Source: Nomia melanderi
Lineage: Eukaryota > Arthropoda > Insecta > Hymenoptera > Halictidae
Assembly (NCBI RefSeq): GCF_051020985.1
Contig: NC_135001.1
Location: 23,181,896 to 23,245,895 of the forward strand
Direction of reading: 5' to 3'
Length of the DNA: 64,000 nt
The position numbers were made by a program, and so were the translations under genes. Shown piece after piece: positions 50,523 to 62,423 of this stretch. Position 1 is the stretch's first letter. Every line of letters starts with the position of its first letter. The notes beneath the pieces are model-generated. The model was given only the letters and a program-made list of their open reading frames with translations, had not been told where the DNA came from and did not search any database.

Positions 50523-50695
50523 TTAACACATTGCGTACCGGCTAATTTTCAGAAAACTGAATTTTGCTGATGGCAATTTTCACTGAGGTCAACTTATACC
50601 ACTATATATAGAAAAATCAGATATATTGTTATGTAACATATTTTAAACAGATAATCAACTCGAATTAAATTTTATATTTTTTCAATGCTGTTTAC
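50523..50695 (+). mobile_element. MITE family F, right-truncated copy (KCNQ intron 2)
   Basis: TTAA then CACATTGCGTACCGGC, with TTCAG-AAAA-CTGAA and a family F interior, ending at TTTTCAATGCTG before unrelated sequence. Confidence 0.7.
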
Positions 50696-51061
50696 GGACG
50701 TTTATTGTCCGGTTTATTCTATTGTTCCTAGAAAAATTGGAATAAAAGGAATGATTCAAATGTTCTTGTTTATACCCAAATTTTAAAAGCCCAGAGAAAC
50801 TTCAAATTTTTTGATTATTTCATACTGCAAGTAAAAAGTTCAAGTGTGACTCAAAGTCACATCGTGCTCCAATTAAGATTAATCAGTCTCAAAGTAGACA
50901 AACTTACAAACACCAGAAAACATCAAAAATCGACTTAACCTTCTGAACGACACATTTCTCGTCTCCCAATGAATCACGTTTCATATATCAAATGCACTAC
51001 AGCCAAGTTACAATAAATATTTACACAAACATCTCGTGTCATTCTCCGATCCAGACGAGAA

Positions 51062-51345
51062 CCTAAACATTTCCCCAAAAACTCTTCCATGCGTTACAAC
51101 ATCAGACATCAAAAAATGGCAAGCAAATTGGCTTTCACTGACTCGTTTCTAAATGAAACACAAATTCGATCGGTCGAATCGCGTACTGTGAATCCGTGAC
51201 AAGGACCCAAACATTCTCCCAAAAACTCTTCCATGCGTTACAACATCAGGAAACATCAAAAAATAGCAGCCAAATTGGCTTTCAGTGACTCGTTTCTGAA
51301 TGAAACACAAATTCGATCGGTCGAATCGCGTACTGTGAATCCGTC
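51062..51345. repeat. Two-copy tandem duplication, period about 144 bp (KCNQ intron 2)
   Basis: ACTCTTCCATGCGTTACAAC at 51081 recurs at 51225. Both copies continue with CAAATTGGCTTTCA, AAACACAAATTCGATCGG and TCGAATCGCGTACTGTGAAT. Very high identity. Confidence 0.92.
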
Positions 51346-51984
51346 AAGTTTCCCCCGGCGCCTAATGCACCGGCCGCTGGAAAAATCCAGTTTGAAGAAT
51401 CATAATCGCGGGAAGTGCCGTTCGTGATACATTGGTCGCGCGATACTCAATGGAGCGCTCGACCAACAAGAGATAAACCGACGAGGGCCCTTCAGCCGTC
51501 CCTGCCCCGCTCGATGAAGAGCCTATGAACGCTCGATGCCAAGAATACACCGCCTACATATATCCACCGAGCACGGGCTGTCTACGGAATTCTCAAACTG
51601 TTGCGTCGGTCCACGGTATAGGCGGTTTTTAAATTTACTCTACAATTCAACCTGATACTCACCTGCGCGCAGGCCGACGTTGGAAACCGTGGCTCAAGCG
51701 GAAGCGATTCCACGTGCAAGCACAGGCGAAATGTTCGCCGGAATTCTTGCTCCGAAAAGCTTCGCCCTCGGGGAAATTAATTTTGGAAGTTCATTAGAGC
51801 CGCTTAATGAGTATTACGTGTAAATCGAGGGATGAGGGTATTTTCGTTTGTTGATATTCAGTATTTTTAAGGGGATTGTGGTTGAAGTCTAATTAAGTTT
51901 GAGAATAGTTTTGAAATTTGAAACGTGTTTGAACGAGAGGTTTTTTACGTGTTTTAAGTATTGTGTATTATGTACAGTGTAGTT

Positions 51985-52199
51985 TTAACCCTTTGCACTC
52001 GAGGGGCGCCTTATAAATTTTCAATTTAATATTAAACCTTGTGTGATGTATCAATGCATAAAACATCGAAGTAAAATAGTTCTGTCTGTTAATTTATAGA
52101 AAATAATCAATTGTATTAGTTGCGAGAAACATCGTTAATATTTAGTCAGAAAGTAATGAATATTTTGAATGAAAAATATTGTCCAGTGCAAAGGGTTAA
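51985..52199 (+). mobile_element. MITE family A, copy (KCNQ intron 2)
   Basis: Body 51989-52195 with TTAA on both sides. Ends CCCTTTGCACTCGAGG and CAGTGCAAAGGG. The palindrome region is deleted, as the sequence jumps from the TIR to the interior. Confidence 0.85.
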
Positions 52200-52560
52200 C
52201 AGGCATATCGTAGCTGACGATTGCTAGGATGGCGTTGATTTTTATTTCCCACGAAGTGTTGAAAGGGATCTGGTACATAGGTTAACAGATACAGAAATTC
52301 TGGGGACATCTCTCATACTGCTGTCCAACATGGCGGAGAGATCGATGGACGAAGCCTTTCGCTTCACGAGTCATTAGTGCGGCCAACTTTTTGACCTGGA
52401 AAGGTTTCGTGTGACTAATTACCTGACGTGTTCGTCTCATTTAAATCCTGTGATTATGTGTTATTCCTTAAATTATACAATAGTACGAGAACAAACAGTT
52501 TCGAAAATTCAACGAACATTTCAATGTTTCAAAATTCAACAACTTAGTATTGTTTTCTAA

Positions 52561-52935
52561 ACCAGTATAATTACAATTTTACCAATTAATTCTAAGTAAA
52601 TAGTGAATACTAAACTTGAACTCTTATAATTCTTTATGTGTAATTTGTCACGTACTATCTTTAGATTGCGCTGTTTATGTACAGGGTGACCGATAAATCA
52701 CTCGAGAAAACAAATCTGTACAGTGAAATAATGATAATTTCACATTAATCATAATTACAATTTTACCAATTAATTCTGAGTAAATAATGAATACTCAACT
52801 TGAACTCTTATAATTCTTTATATGTAATTTGCTACTATCTTTAGATTGCGCTGCTATGTACAGGGTGATCGATAAATCACTCGAGAAAACAAATCTGTAC
52901 AGTGAACTAATGATAATTTCACATTAATCATAGGT
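52561..52935. repeat. Two-copy tandem duplication, period 184 bp (KCNQ intron 2)
   Basis: TAATTACAATTTTACCAATT at 52568 recurs at 52752. Both copies contain GATAAATCACTCGAGAAAAC and CAAATCTGTACAGTGAA. Confidence 0.93.
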
Positions 52936-53380
52936 AAATCGTGGAGTAGAGTGTATCGTTTAGGTTTGATCCACCGCGCTTAGGTAATCGTCGAATTGTA
53001 TGGCAATTACGTGCTCGTTCGTCCGCAGTCTAATTGTTCGAGATATCATTTCTAACAGCTCGGCTGGGGGCAGTCGGTTGTAATGAGGAACGCATAAATC
53101 ATGCGGGTCTAAAGGGTCTAATCAACCGTGCTCGTCGAATTAATATCACGTCGACTCGCGTTGCGTTCGAATCCTATTCGCTCGGACAAATTATTCATTT
53201 CGTTGTTCCGTTCTTAATTAATCGCGGATTTCCGAACAATGCGACCGTTCCTCGATGGTATCGCGAAGATTGTTTAGCGAATCGATCGAACGTGTCGCGT
53301 GTAATTCATAAAGTACGAATGGAAAACCATTATGCGGCTTGTTAAGCAGCTTGCAAAACAAACGATCGTGTAATGAGGGT

Positions 53381-53770
53381 AAATTAACGTTTTCAATTGT
53401 TCCGTGAATATCTGCTTTCGAGATTGGCAAACAACAGTTGTCGCAGTTCAACGAAATATTGAAGAAGCTTTTCAAATTCAGTAAATATTTCTTTCGAAGA
53501 AACGAAAGAATGATTCACGTAACAGTCCAATTAAACAACAGTTTTGGTTAATAATTTCTCGCGATATGTAAATTAATGTTTTCAATTATTCCATGAAAAT
53601 CTGTTTTCGAGAATGACAAGTAACAGTCGTCGCAATTCAGTGAAATATTGAGGAAGCTTTTAAAATTTAGTAAATATGTCTTTCGAAGAAACGAAAGAAT
53701 GATTCACGTAGAAGTCCAATTAAACAACAGTTTCGGTTAATAATTTCTCGCGATATGCAATGGTAAATTA
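53381..53770. repeat. Two-copy tandem duplication, period 189 bp (KCNQ intron 2)
   Basis: AAATTAACGTTTTCAATTGT at 53381 recurs at 53570. Both copies contain CTTTCGAAGAAACGAAAGAA and TTAATAATTTCTCGCGATAT. Confidence 0.93.
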
Positions 53771-54459
53771 AAACGTAACAGTTGGTAATTAATGATCAAG
53801 TAACGACAAAATTTCATTGCTCGGTTAATAATAAACGCGTGACGCAGTACGTACGGTGCATTGATTTATTTTTCGATAGCAACAATAATCACGTATGTTA
53901 TCGACAGACTCCGAATAAATGTAATATGACGTGCTTCGAATGCATCGCCGGTATGCTACGGAGTTTAAAATGACGTAGACCTACGTCAGCGGCGAGCTAT
54001 AGACCTCAAAGTGACGTAGAACCGCATCAGCAGCTGCCAATGTTTTAACCGACTCGACTGTTGTGTCTGACCATCACACGTTACTTCTACTTACACTCGT
54101 GTTTCCCTGCATTCGCCGCGAAGGTATTACATTTTCAACAGTTTACGCGGAGATAATTTCTCCGCGGATCGTATTGTTGTGTTTCTTACAATATTTACAA
54201 AGGAGCAACACTATTTTTCATCGTGTTTCCTTTTTCTTGATTAAAGTAAAGGCACTAGTGGTATTAGTAGGTGAATAAACGATACTAGAGAGATCACCTT
54301 TAGTGTTTTTGCTTTTATAAGTGGTCAACTGTTAACTAACATATAGTGTAACATATAATAGAATTATTTTATATTATAAAACATTATATAATTATATAAT
54401 AATTATATTATTATATAATATAACATATAACAAAATTTGAATAATACGTAAGCAATGTA

Positions 54460-54757
54460 TTAACCTTTAGCACTCCACATAGTTTTGTGATATGCCAGCA
54501 ACTCCTACCAATTTTGATAGTGGTCCTACTGAAAATTAACAATGTTATAACATTTCTTAGACCTTTAATTCCCTCCTCAGTACAAACTTTGTATATTTCG
54601 AAGACCTAATAATCTATCTTAAGATGGAATTATAATCTAATAATAATCTTATTAATAATATCTAATAATAATTTTAAGGTAGTTTTCTTAAAATTCATTA
54701 AAATATTTAATATTATTCCTGCTGCAATATTCGAGCCAACATAGTTCAAAGGGTTAA
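54460..54757 (-). mobile_element. MITE family C, copy with interior expansion (KCNQ intron 2)
   Basis: Body 54464-54753 between TTAA sites. Left CCTTTAGCACTCC, right ATAGTTCAAAGGG. An AT-rich internal insertion makes it about 290 bp. A lone similar end (TTCAAAGGG) occurs near 54858. Confidence 0.72.
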
Positions 54758-55030
54758 CCGTTCCCCAACCCGTGAAATCGCACGTTCATCTCGGGAAAGC
54801 AAAGTTCACTATAACATAAGAAATTATAATATATTGAGATACGTTGCCTACAGAGTTCAAAGGGTCAAAAACTAATTCATTATTCCCTTAACCATAAGCT
54901 GTTCTCGCATTCGCTTGCTCCCGCTCGCGCGACCCAGCGGTCACTCCAGTTTCGAAACTGGAGAACCAGGAACACAGTTCGGACTGCGAGGGGTTAATAC
55001 GCGAGGACGCGTCGCGCGACGATGCAAAAG

Positions 55031-55058
55031 GGAAGAGAGAGAGAGAGAGAGAGAGAGG
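55031..55058. repeat. GA microsatellite (KCNQ intron 2)
   Basis: Run of about a dozen GA dinucleotides in an otherwise non-repetitive flank. GA runs can bind GAGA-type factors in insects, but use here is not shown. Confidence 0.85.
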
Positions 55059-55099
55059 AGGGCCGAATGTGGACAATTATCATAGTAGGTCGATGAAGG

Positions 55100-55480
55100 T
55101 GACCCGCAAATGCTGAGGTGGCCCTGGGAGGGGCGGGCAGCCGGTGCACACCGGAATTATAGTCCACCGACACGCCATCTTAAAGCGTGTTCCACGGTGG
55201 AACCGACTTCGTTAACGCCGTGCTCGTCGTTACTTAACGAGGTATCGCTCGCTAATAAATTACTTATACAAGCGGACGAATCCCCTGCGCGCCGCGCCGC
55301 GGCAATTACCGCCCGTTCGGATTTCCTCCGGTGATTCCTGCGCTCTCTCGCCGCGAAATCAACCGCTGCTTGTTTCAATGTTAACACCGCGTCAACCTTA
55401 TCCGAATGATATGGAAATCCCCTTTGCATTTTAATCACCGCCGACGCTCCTCGCCGCGCCGTCCGCTCTGCTCCGCCGTA
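55100..55480. other. GC-rich non-coding island with GC-box (KCNQ intron 2)
   Basis: Contains GGGAGGGGCGGGC at about 55125 and CpG-rich sequence with ORFs open on both strands, none recognisable. Possible regulatory element. Confidence 0.3.
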
Positions 55481-55547
55481 AATGCTTGTTCTTGGTATTT
55501 TTAGTGTCGTTGGTTTTCTTCTTCTTTTTTTTTTTGGTACTTTTTAG

Positions 55548-55740
55548 CGCGTTGCGTACCGGCTAATTTTTAGAAAACTGAATTGCGATGGCAACTTTCA
55601 GTGAGGTCAACTTATATCGCATAGAAAAGCTCAGATGAATTGTTATGTAATATATTTTAAATGAATAATCAATTAATATATATAATATAATATATTTTTT
55701 TCAATGCTGCGGTAATTAGCGAAGCTGTGTTAACGCGTTG
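55548..55740 (+). mobile_element. MITE family F, copy (KCNQ intron 2)
   Basis: Starts GCGTTGCGTACCGGC, interior matches F with an AT-rich expansion, ends near GGTAATTAGCGAAGC. A TTAACGCGTTGATTGCC end of another element follows immediately. Confidence 0.65.
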
Positions 55741-56624
55741 ATTGCCACGGTCGATGATCGGAGCTTACGAATTAGTTGGACATTATTATAGTTGAGATAA
55801 CTGACGTCGAATGAGAATATTTGGTAACGTAAATAATTGGATCACAGTGTAATCTAATAACTGTGTAATAATTTAGAATTGTTCCCTTCTATTTTTGAAT
55901 GTTTTGGCTTCTGAAATTTTTATACGAAAAGAATATTATTTATTCCATTACAATTTACAAAAATCAGAAAACATCCAAAAATCGATCTGATCGCATTGAA
56001 TTCTGAGCGATCGATATGTTTGATCGTGTTTCAAATCGATCCTGGAATTTTTATGCAATTTTTTGTATTTACTGAAATTTTCTGAACTTTTTGAAGATTT
56101 CTGTTCCGTTCGAGTGATTTTGGTATTTACATGGAATACCAGAGTGAACATGAGAATTTCATTTGCATTTAACGGGTGTTAATATTCGCAGATTTCCGTT
56201 GCGTTCGAATGGTTTTCAAATCTTTAAATTTCAGGCTCGAATGATTTTAACATTTGTGAATTTCAGTTTCTATCGAGTGACGTTGCTACTCGCAGATTCA
56301 TAACACAGTGGGGAACGCAATTAAACGGAAGATTTAATTGAATTCGACATTTTTGTCAAACTTTTATGTAACTTGAGTTTTCACTGCAACCGAAATACTG
56401 AAATAATAATTATATAGTGTATATCAGAAGAGGAATTACTAAATGAAGAAGCTAAAAACTAGTCGATACTTCAATCAACATTTACTAAGTACCTTTAATC
56501 CTCCATTTACCAGGAAGAATTTTATGCTGTCATTTAAAGCCTCTTCCGTTACGTCTTAAAATAATCTTTAATACCACTTCCTTTTTTTGCAAATTGACCA
56601 TGATGTAATATTAAATAACTAATT

Positions 56625-56765
56625 CAAATGTTTCAAATGTTTCAAATTTTTCAAATGTTTCAAATTTTTCCAATTTTTCAAACTTTTCAAATGTTTTAAA
56701 CTTCTCAAATGTTTCAAATTTTCCAAATTTTTCAAATGTTTCAAGTTTTTCAAATTTCTCAACTG
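56625..56765. repeat. TTTCAAATG-type short tandem repeat (KCNQ intron 2)
   Basis: About fourteen imperfect copies of a 9-10-bp unit (TTTCAAATG or TTTCAAATTT). Confidence 0.88.
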
Positions 56766-57910
56766 TCTGCAACGGTTCAGAATCGAGAAGTTAGATCGAA
56801 AAATTGACCTTTATCGATGCTACATTGATACAGCAATGTAATTACATTACGTTGCTTCCCAGCCAGCCATTTCGATATTAACCTTCAAAGGGAGGAATTT
56901 CCCACAAAGCAATCGCCGAAAACACTCGGCCGGCGAAACGAGAATTCTTTCAGGATTAAACCGTTGCCCACACGCAGCCGACCCAGGAAATTGCAATTCT
57001 TTCGGGTCTCGTGGAATTAGTATGTGCAATATTATAATGTTCCCACTTTTAACTCTGTCGAGGGCACTGTGCTGTAATTGTCGCGTTGCCCTTTTTCCTT
57101 GATTTCAACCCGTCTCAAACTGCTACGTCCGTTCGACGTGTTATAAATTGATTTCTAATTTTCACCTTTTTTCACAGATTTTTCCGCGTTTTTCACGTAT
57201 CGATTTACTTAGAATTCTTTTCAGTTTCTGAAACGTTTCACATTTTTACATTATTTTGCTGCAGTTAATTTAATTCAATTTGATTTAATTTAACTCGTTA
57301 CAAACTGTTACATACTAAATAACGTAAATAAGTATCGTCAACTGTAAATGACGTATTTTCCTCCATTTTTCATTTTTCTGTCTTAAGTTCATAGTGTCAC
57401 TAAAGTGTTGCGGTAATTCTCGCACATTTTGAAGCATCCCGTATATATCGTCCGTTTACATTGTAAACCGAGACGATGACACTTTGCTACGTTAATTAAC
57501 ACAGTTTAGAGAACAGCTATTTAATAGTATCTATTGTTATCTTAAGGCGTACAATGGATGAGATTGGATTACCGAACTCTGAGACACGATTAATTGTGTG
57601 ATTATGTGATTAAGAAGGACTGCTCTCGTTGGAACGACTGTTTCGTAGTCGGAATATACAGTACTGTCGGAAGGATTAATGTTCGAGTTCATATTAATAG
57701 AAGCGTGAACATGTTATTAACCAGCAAACATTTCATTGAAAATCTTCATTCATCATCGTTGAACAATGAATATTCCTATACACGCAATACATAAAAATCT
57801 AGACAAAAGTCAAGACAAGTGCAAGACAAACGCACAATTGTAATACAAAGAGTTTCTCAAATAATTATCATTTAATCGAAGGAATTACTTAATTAATACA
57901 ATTTAACGTA

Positions 57911-58115
57911 TTAACACTAGAACTACTGTAACAGTCAAAATGACTGGTTTCGATTTTTTGTTTAGCAATTATTGATATTTTCAAAGCATTGAATATTCGA
58001 AATGATTTTGAAACTAAATAGTTGAATGTCTGAAGAAACTGAAAGTAATCTATTGTTACAATTTTTATAGGAATTGCATATTAGTCGTATTAAATGCTGG
58101 TAGTTCCAGTGTTAA
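57911..58115 (-). mobile_element. MITE family 1, copy 7 (in KCNQ intron 2)
   Basis: Body 57915-58111 with TTAA on both sides. Shorter (197 bp) because of internal deletions. A second TIR-like fragment (CATAGAACTACCTG) follows immediately. Confidence 0.85.
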
Positions 58116-58499
58116 CCATAGAACTACCTGTCTTTAAAAACGGAAATGATCTCCAATTACATTTAAAAGATGTTAATTCACTAATCAGACTCAGTTCTAG
58201 TTCCCAGTGCCAACATCGATAGTTTACGGTGAAAATTCCGAATCCATTTTTATTATCGGCGTTATCACTGTATATCCTCGTATTCTATACATCCATCCCT
58301 GATAATCCGAAGCAAACATCGGCCGTCCGTTTCGGATAGAAAGCCGTCGCTAAAAATATCCTCGTTGACAGCCGTGTCCTTTCGCCGGAGGACCGCATGA
58401 ATTGCAAAACTCGGAAGCAGGTGTCGCGGACGTCCTAGTTCGAGGAGCCCGCGTCCGAGACTAAATGTCTCGATGACAAAACGGTTAAAATCGATACGT

Positions 58500-58558
58500 G
58501 ATACATACATACATACGTGTATATACGTGTATGTATATACATATATGTATATATCATG
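58500..58558. repeat. TACA/TATG microsatellite with palindromic character
   Basis: TACATACATACATACGTG followed by GTATATACGTGTATGTATAT and similar, self-complementary over much of its length. Confidence 0.8.
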
Positions 58559-59149
58559 TGCATATAACTTCTATGACACTGTGTATAATATATCCACTAA
58601 TATATCTGCAGTACGCAGTACTATACGAGCTCATTTTGTAAATTGCATAAATCGATTTTTCGGAAAAATTAAGCTAGTGATTGCAGTAGTTGCAATGCTA
58701 TGTTATCCGTTCATTTTTAGCAGCTTTTTCTAATGATCTTGAGCCTTTGCGGACGAACGTCATTTCGACGAGAAGGAAAACATTTTAATCATTCCTTCTA
58801 TTCTCATAAGTGACAGTCACATCGTGATTCATAAAAACACGTGGTTAGCCTCAAACATGACAAAATAGAGTACTTAAAATAAACATCTCAATTAATATCA
58901 CTAACAACAACATAATATCAATTTTCAACTAATCCCAAGAACATTCCACAAAAGTCTCTCCCCTGTAGAACCCGATAATAGTTGAGCCATTGTTCTGAAC
59001 CACTCAATACAGTATCTACTATATATAATCTATCTATCTAGAATATATCTACCGGTACATATATTATTCACAGCACTATACATATGAAACCGTACGTATA
59101 ACACAGCGTGCACACAAATATAAATCCGTATCCCCGTGACCCGGTCGTT

Positions 59150-59510
59150 ATTGTCTGATAATGAACCGGGACGAAAGTAACGTGGCAAGCAGCAACGTTC
59201 TCTTTCCTGTCCCCGCTCATGAATTTCCGACAACGATGATTCGCGGGAAAATGGAGGTCACGATCCGCCGGTGTGTCCTCGACCGTACAACTTTCTTCCT
59301 TTCTTCTCTTCCTTTCGTTCTTTCCCCGTGGGTTCGAGTGTTACTCGAACTCCCGCCGGAATTTTTTCGCGAGCGATCCCTGCGACGAGGAGATACCGCA
59401 TCGAGAACTTTGCCGGTAGATTTATGGTCCGCGTCAGCCTCACGGATTTTTTTCACTGATTTCTTACCATTCGCTTTTTCTCCGCTCGATTCCGACCCCA
59501 CGATTTTCGT
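59150..59510. other. GC-rich non-coding island (KCNQ intron 2)
   Basis: CpG-rich stretch with overlapping ORFs on both strands and no recognisable product, about 1.3 kb before the S1 exon. Confidence 0.3.
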
Positions 59511-60766
59511 TAGAATTATAGTGGTTACTGTATTATAGATGGTGAAAGAATGGATCTTGAGTAATCGAGAACTAGGAATAAATATACGTGGGAATGGATG
59601 TGTTTGAGTGTGCGAATAGATATATCGATGAATGATGAATGTGTGTGCAATAGATGAATGACGCGACTGTGTGTCGCGTTTTGAATGAATGTTAAAAGCG
59701 TTGGAATGTTCTAGATTATATTGATTTTTATGTTAATAATGTTCGTTTTTATGAATCTAGAATATTCCAAATATATGTGAAGTCAATGCATGGCAATGAA
59801 AGAATGTTCTAGAAAGTTCAAAGGGTTAATAAAGAAGCAAGCGTTTACTATTATTCAGAATATTATTCTCAACTGGTTAAATAATATAATTCTTCCCTCT
59901 CGTTTGTTGTATTCGTACGTTGAAACTGTAATGATGAGGAATGTTTAAAAATACTGAATCGATGCACCGAATATCGCAGGGAATATAGAAGTATTAGGTT
60001 TCCGGGGCGCGCCATTTTTTCGGTCGCGTCAAAACAGTCGATCGATGCTTTTGGAAGGTAAATCCCGCCACATTGCGTGGCTGCTTCGCCGGCCTGCCAT
60101 CTTTTTGACACGCCATTCTTTTCATGAAAATCAACGAGACAGGTACATACAGCCTGCGCCCGGCCGAGTAAGAAACTCGTAGAGGGATGAAGAAGGAAGG
60201 CTAATGGGTTTCAGCGATGTAAAGTTTGCGAGACAGACAGTGTCACGAGTGCACATGTGTACATAGGTGTATGTGTTTACATGTACAGACCGTGTACATC
60301 ACATTCCGAGCCTCGTGTGTAGACACCTCAATTTTTGCTTCTATAGATTTCGTAAATGAAATCAAATAAAATAGGTTTACTATATTATAAGCCTTCACGT
60401 GTGGATATTTAAATTTTTATTATATATTTCGTAAATAAAATCAAATAAAATAGGTTTAATACATTGTAAGTCTCCGTAAAAAGTGTAACAAACTGCCTGT
60501 TCTATTAAATGTAAAATAATTATCTTCTGGTATATGTAAAGACCGTTGACTGATTTTTTAGATGAAAAAGGTTTGTATCAATCCAGTTTGAATTATTAAA
60601 TTATTGAAAACAGACATAGTAAAATTTTCTACTCGACAGACTTTCTTACTGTTATATTTCAGTTAATAAAGAAGATAAAGTTTTTATCATTCGAATTTAT
60701 GTTGTTACATTATGCTCACTGAGAAACCAGTGTAACAGATATTTATTATCCAATCTTTGTTTCCAG

Positions 60767-60857
60767 GTTCATGGTGGTATTGGTGTGCCTCATATTTAGT
60801 GTTTTGTCAACCATAGACCAGTACAGTAATTTCGCGAACGAAACGCTGTTTTGGATG
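60767..60857 (+). CDS. KCNQ: KCNQ (Kv7) channel, 91-bp exon encoding S1 and S1-S2 loop
   Basis: This small exon is too short to stand out as an ORF. It is bounded by TTTCCAG|GTTC and GGATG|GTAAGT. Joined to the preceding exon it reads VFMVVLVCLIFSVLSTIDQY and then SNFANETLFWM, which matches KCNQ1-type S1 closely (family motif LVCLIFSVLSTIEQY). Its length is 91 bp, as for vertebrate KCNQ exon 2, and it ends in phase 0. S1 spans about residues 288-311. The usual Glu at the outer end of S1 is Asp here (D312). The S1-S2 loop contains N-E-T, an N-glycosylation sequon (N319). Codon use is AT-leaning, in contrast to the GC-rich exon upstream. S2 onwards lies beyond 64000. Confidence 0.95.
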
Positions 60858-60910
60858 GTAAGTAACCCCATTTCATCTAATTTTATTTTTAAAACAGTAC
60901 TAGTACTTAT

Positions 60911-61122
60911 TTAACCCTTTGCGGACGAATGTCGACACTCTGACGAGGTCAAACTTTCATATTTGTAAAACTAAGTTGCAAATAAACAATTTAACTATTG
61001 AAACAGCGAAATATCAGTCCGTTTTCTTTTTTCCTCTATTATTTAAACATTCGATGTGTAATTCGACAGGATCTGCCTTGGGTTTTGTATACTATAAATA
61101 ATCTTCGTCCGCAAAGGGTTAA
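60911..61122 (+). mobile_element. MITE family B (CCCTTTGCGGACGAA ends), full copy next to S1 exon
   Basis: Body 60915-61118 with TTAA on both sides. Near-perfect inverted ends CCCTTTGCGGACGAA and TTCGTCCGCAAAGGG. The palindrome TGTCGACA starts at element position 16. It lies 57 bp downstream of the KCNQ exon at 60767-60857. Confidence 0.88.
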
Positions 61123-62005
61123 AATACTTATACTACTCTTGAACCAATTTTTCAAACATATAAATGCACAAAAATCTGCGATCCAATTATCAATCAATAC
61201 ACTTCGAAGTAAAGATAGAAATATACATTGTAGTATCCAATAGAAAAACGCTACTGATTCCAAGTTAACGCAATTGTTTTGGACATCGATTGTTTACTCT
61301 CGACGTTTCGAAACCGAATTTTACACTCGATTCACTGAACCCGTGAATTTGACGGATATAGAATGTTTTAAACATTACTGAGCACTTAATCTTTATGACT
61401 CCCTTGAATGACAAGAATCATTATGACAGTCATCGGTCATACGACTAAGTTCCGTGTACAAAATTCCTGCAATTCCCAATTGAGAAGCTGACATAATAAT
61501 TAGTGTCCCTTTACCAGATTACTTTTAATTAATATTCGTTGAATCAACAAAATGTTTGAATCATAAAATGGAACACGTTTTCTTCGACAAAAATGAAATG
61601 CGTCTGTCGCGCATAATTTTCGACGATTAAATCGTACCGGAAACGGTTAACCTAATTTAATCTTTCGAGTCTGAATCAGTTGGCATCGCGAAGGGTTAAA
61701 CTCGGTCTCGCGTTCAACGCGAAACGAACCTCGACTTGAAAGGGCCACAAAATCAAGGAACACGATCTCCTTCATTTGAAAGCTGCAGCTGGCTTTTAAC
61801 GTTTCATTGAACACCGCGAACTTTCACGAAGATCCCGAGCAAATTGCGTTCCGCTTCATTCTTTTATTGGACGCAACCGGTGGCCAGCCGCAACCGGAAT
61901 ATTGATGCTGTTCCAAACTTTCGGAAATGCCGTCTACCCTTTTCATATCGTTATCGAGCAAACGATTGTTCCGACGAAAACAGACGTTTCGGGAAATGCC
62001 GCTCC

Positions 62006-62220
62006 TCAACGCTAGAACTACCGAGCATTTAATACGATTAATATGCAATTTCTATAAAAATTGTAACAATACATTATTTTCAGTTTCTTCGGGCACTCGT
62101 TATAGTACTGAGATGAAACTATTTATTTTCAAAATCATTTCGAATATTCAATGCTTCGAAGATATCGATAATTGCCAAACAAAAAAATCGAAACCAGTCA
62201 TTTTGACTGGTAAACTTTAA
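62006..62220 (+). mobile_element. MITE family 1, copy 8 (first of a three-element chain)
   Basis: Body about 62010-62216. The left target site is TCAA and the left TIR CGCTAGAACTACCG. The right TIR is degraded after the intact CCAGTCATTTTGACTGG palindrome. The right TTAA (62217-62220) is also the left target site of the next element. Confidence 0.85.
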
Positions 62221-62423
62221 CCTTTTGCGCTCCTATGTCGAATACGACTCGACATCAGTTTTATTCGCAGCTGTGCTTTGCCAAGATATTTTTCAAATAG
62301 ATTATATTATTATGTTACTGTTCTCTACAAACTATCTATTTTTTAAACGCATTTCAAATCAATTATCGTAATAACAGTTATCGAGGAAACAATGCAAAAG
62401 AAATTCAGAGTGCACAGGGTTAA
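62217..62423 (+). mobile_element. MITE family D (CCTTTTGCGCTCC end), middle of chain
   Basis: Body 62221-62419 between TTAA at 62217-62220 and 62420-62423. The left end CCTTTTGCGCTCCT pairs loosely with right end AGAGTGCACAGGG. Inboard of the left end is ATGTCGA-7nt-TCGACAT, a 7-bp-arm palindrome. Only copy seen in this window. Confidence 0.7.

Larger units (their letters stand above)
38675..60766 (+). other. KCNQ intron 2
   Basis: 22.1-kb phase-2 intron splitting S1, supported at both ends by consensus splice sites and an uninterrupted KCNQ reading frame. I found no other gene inside it on either strand. It contains GC-rich islands (39400-40160, 47500-48060, 55100-55480, 59150-59510), MITEs of families 1, A, C, F and G, and tandem duplications listed separately. 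The ORFs of 60-157 codons in the islands have no recognisable domain and occur on both strands over the same bases, as expected by chance in CpG-rich DNA. Confidence 0.9.

Noticed and set aside
53155..53185. GTTCGAATCC resembling a tRNA B-box
   Set aside because: The flanking bases do not form a T-arm and no A-box or acceptor stem can be drawn.
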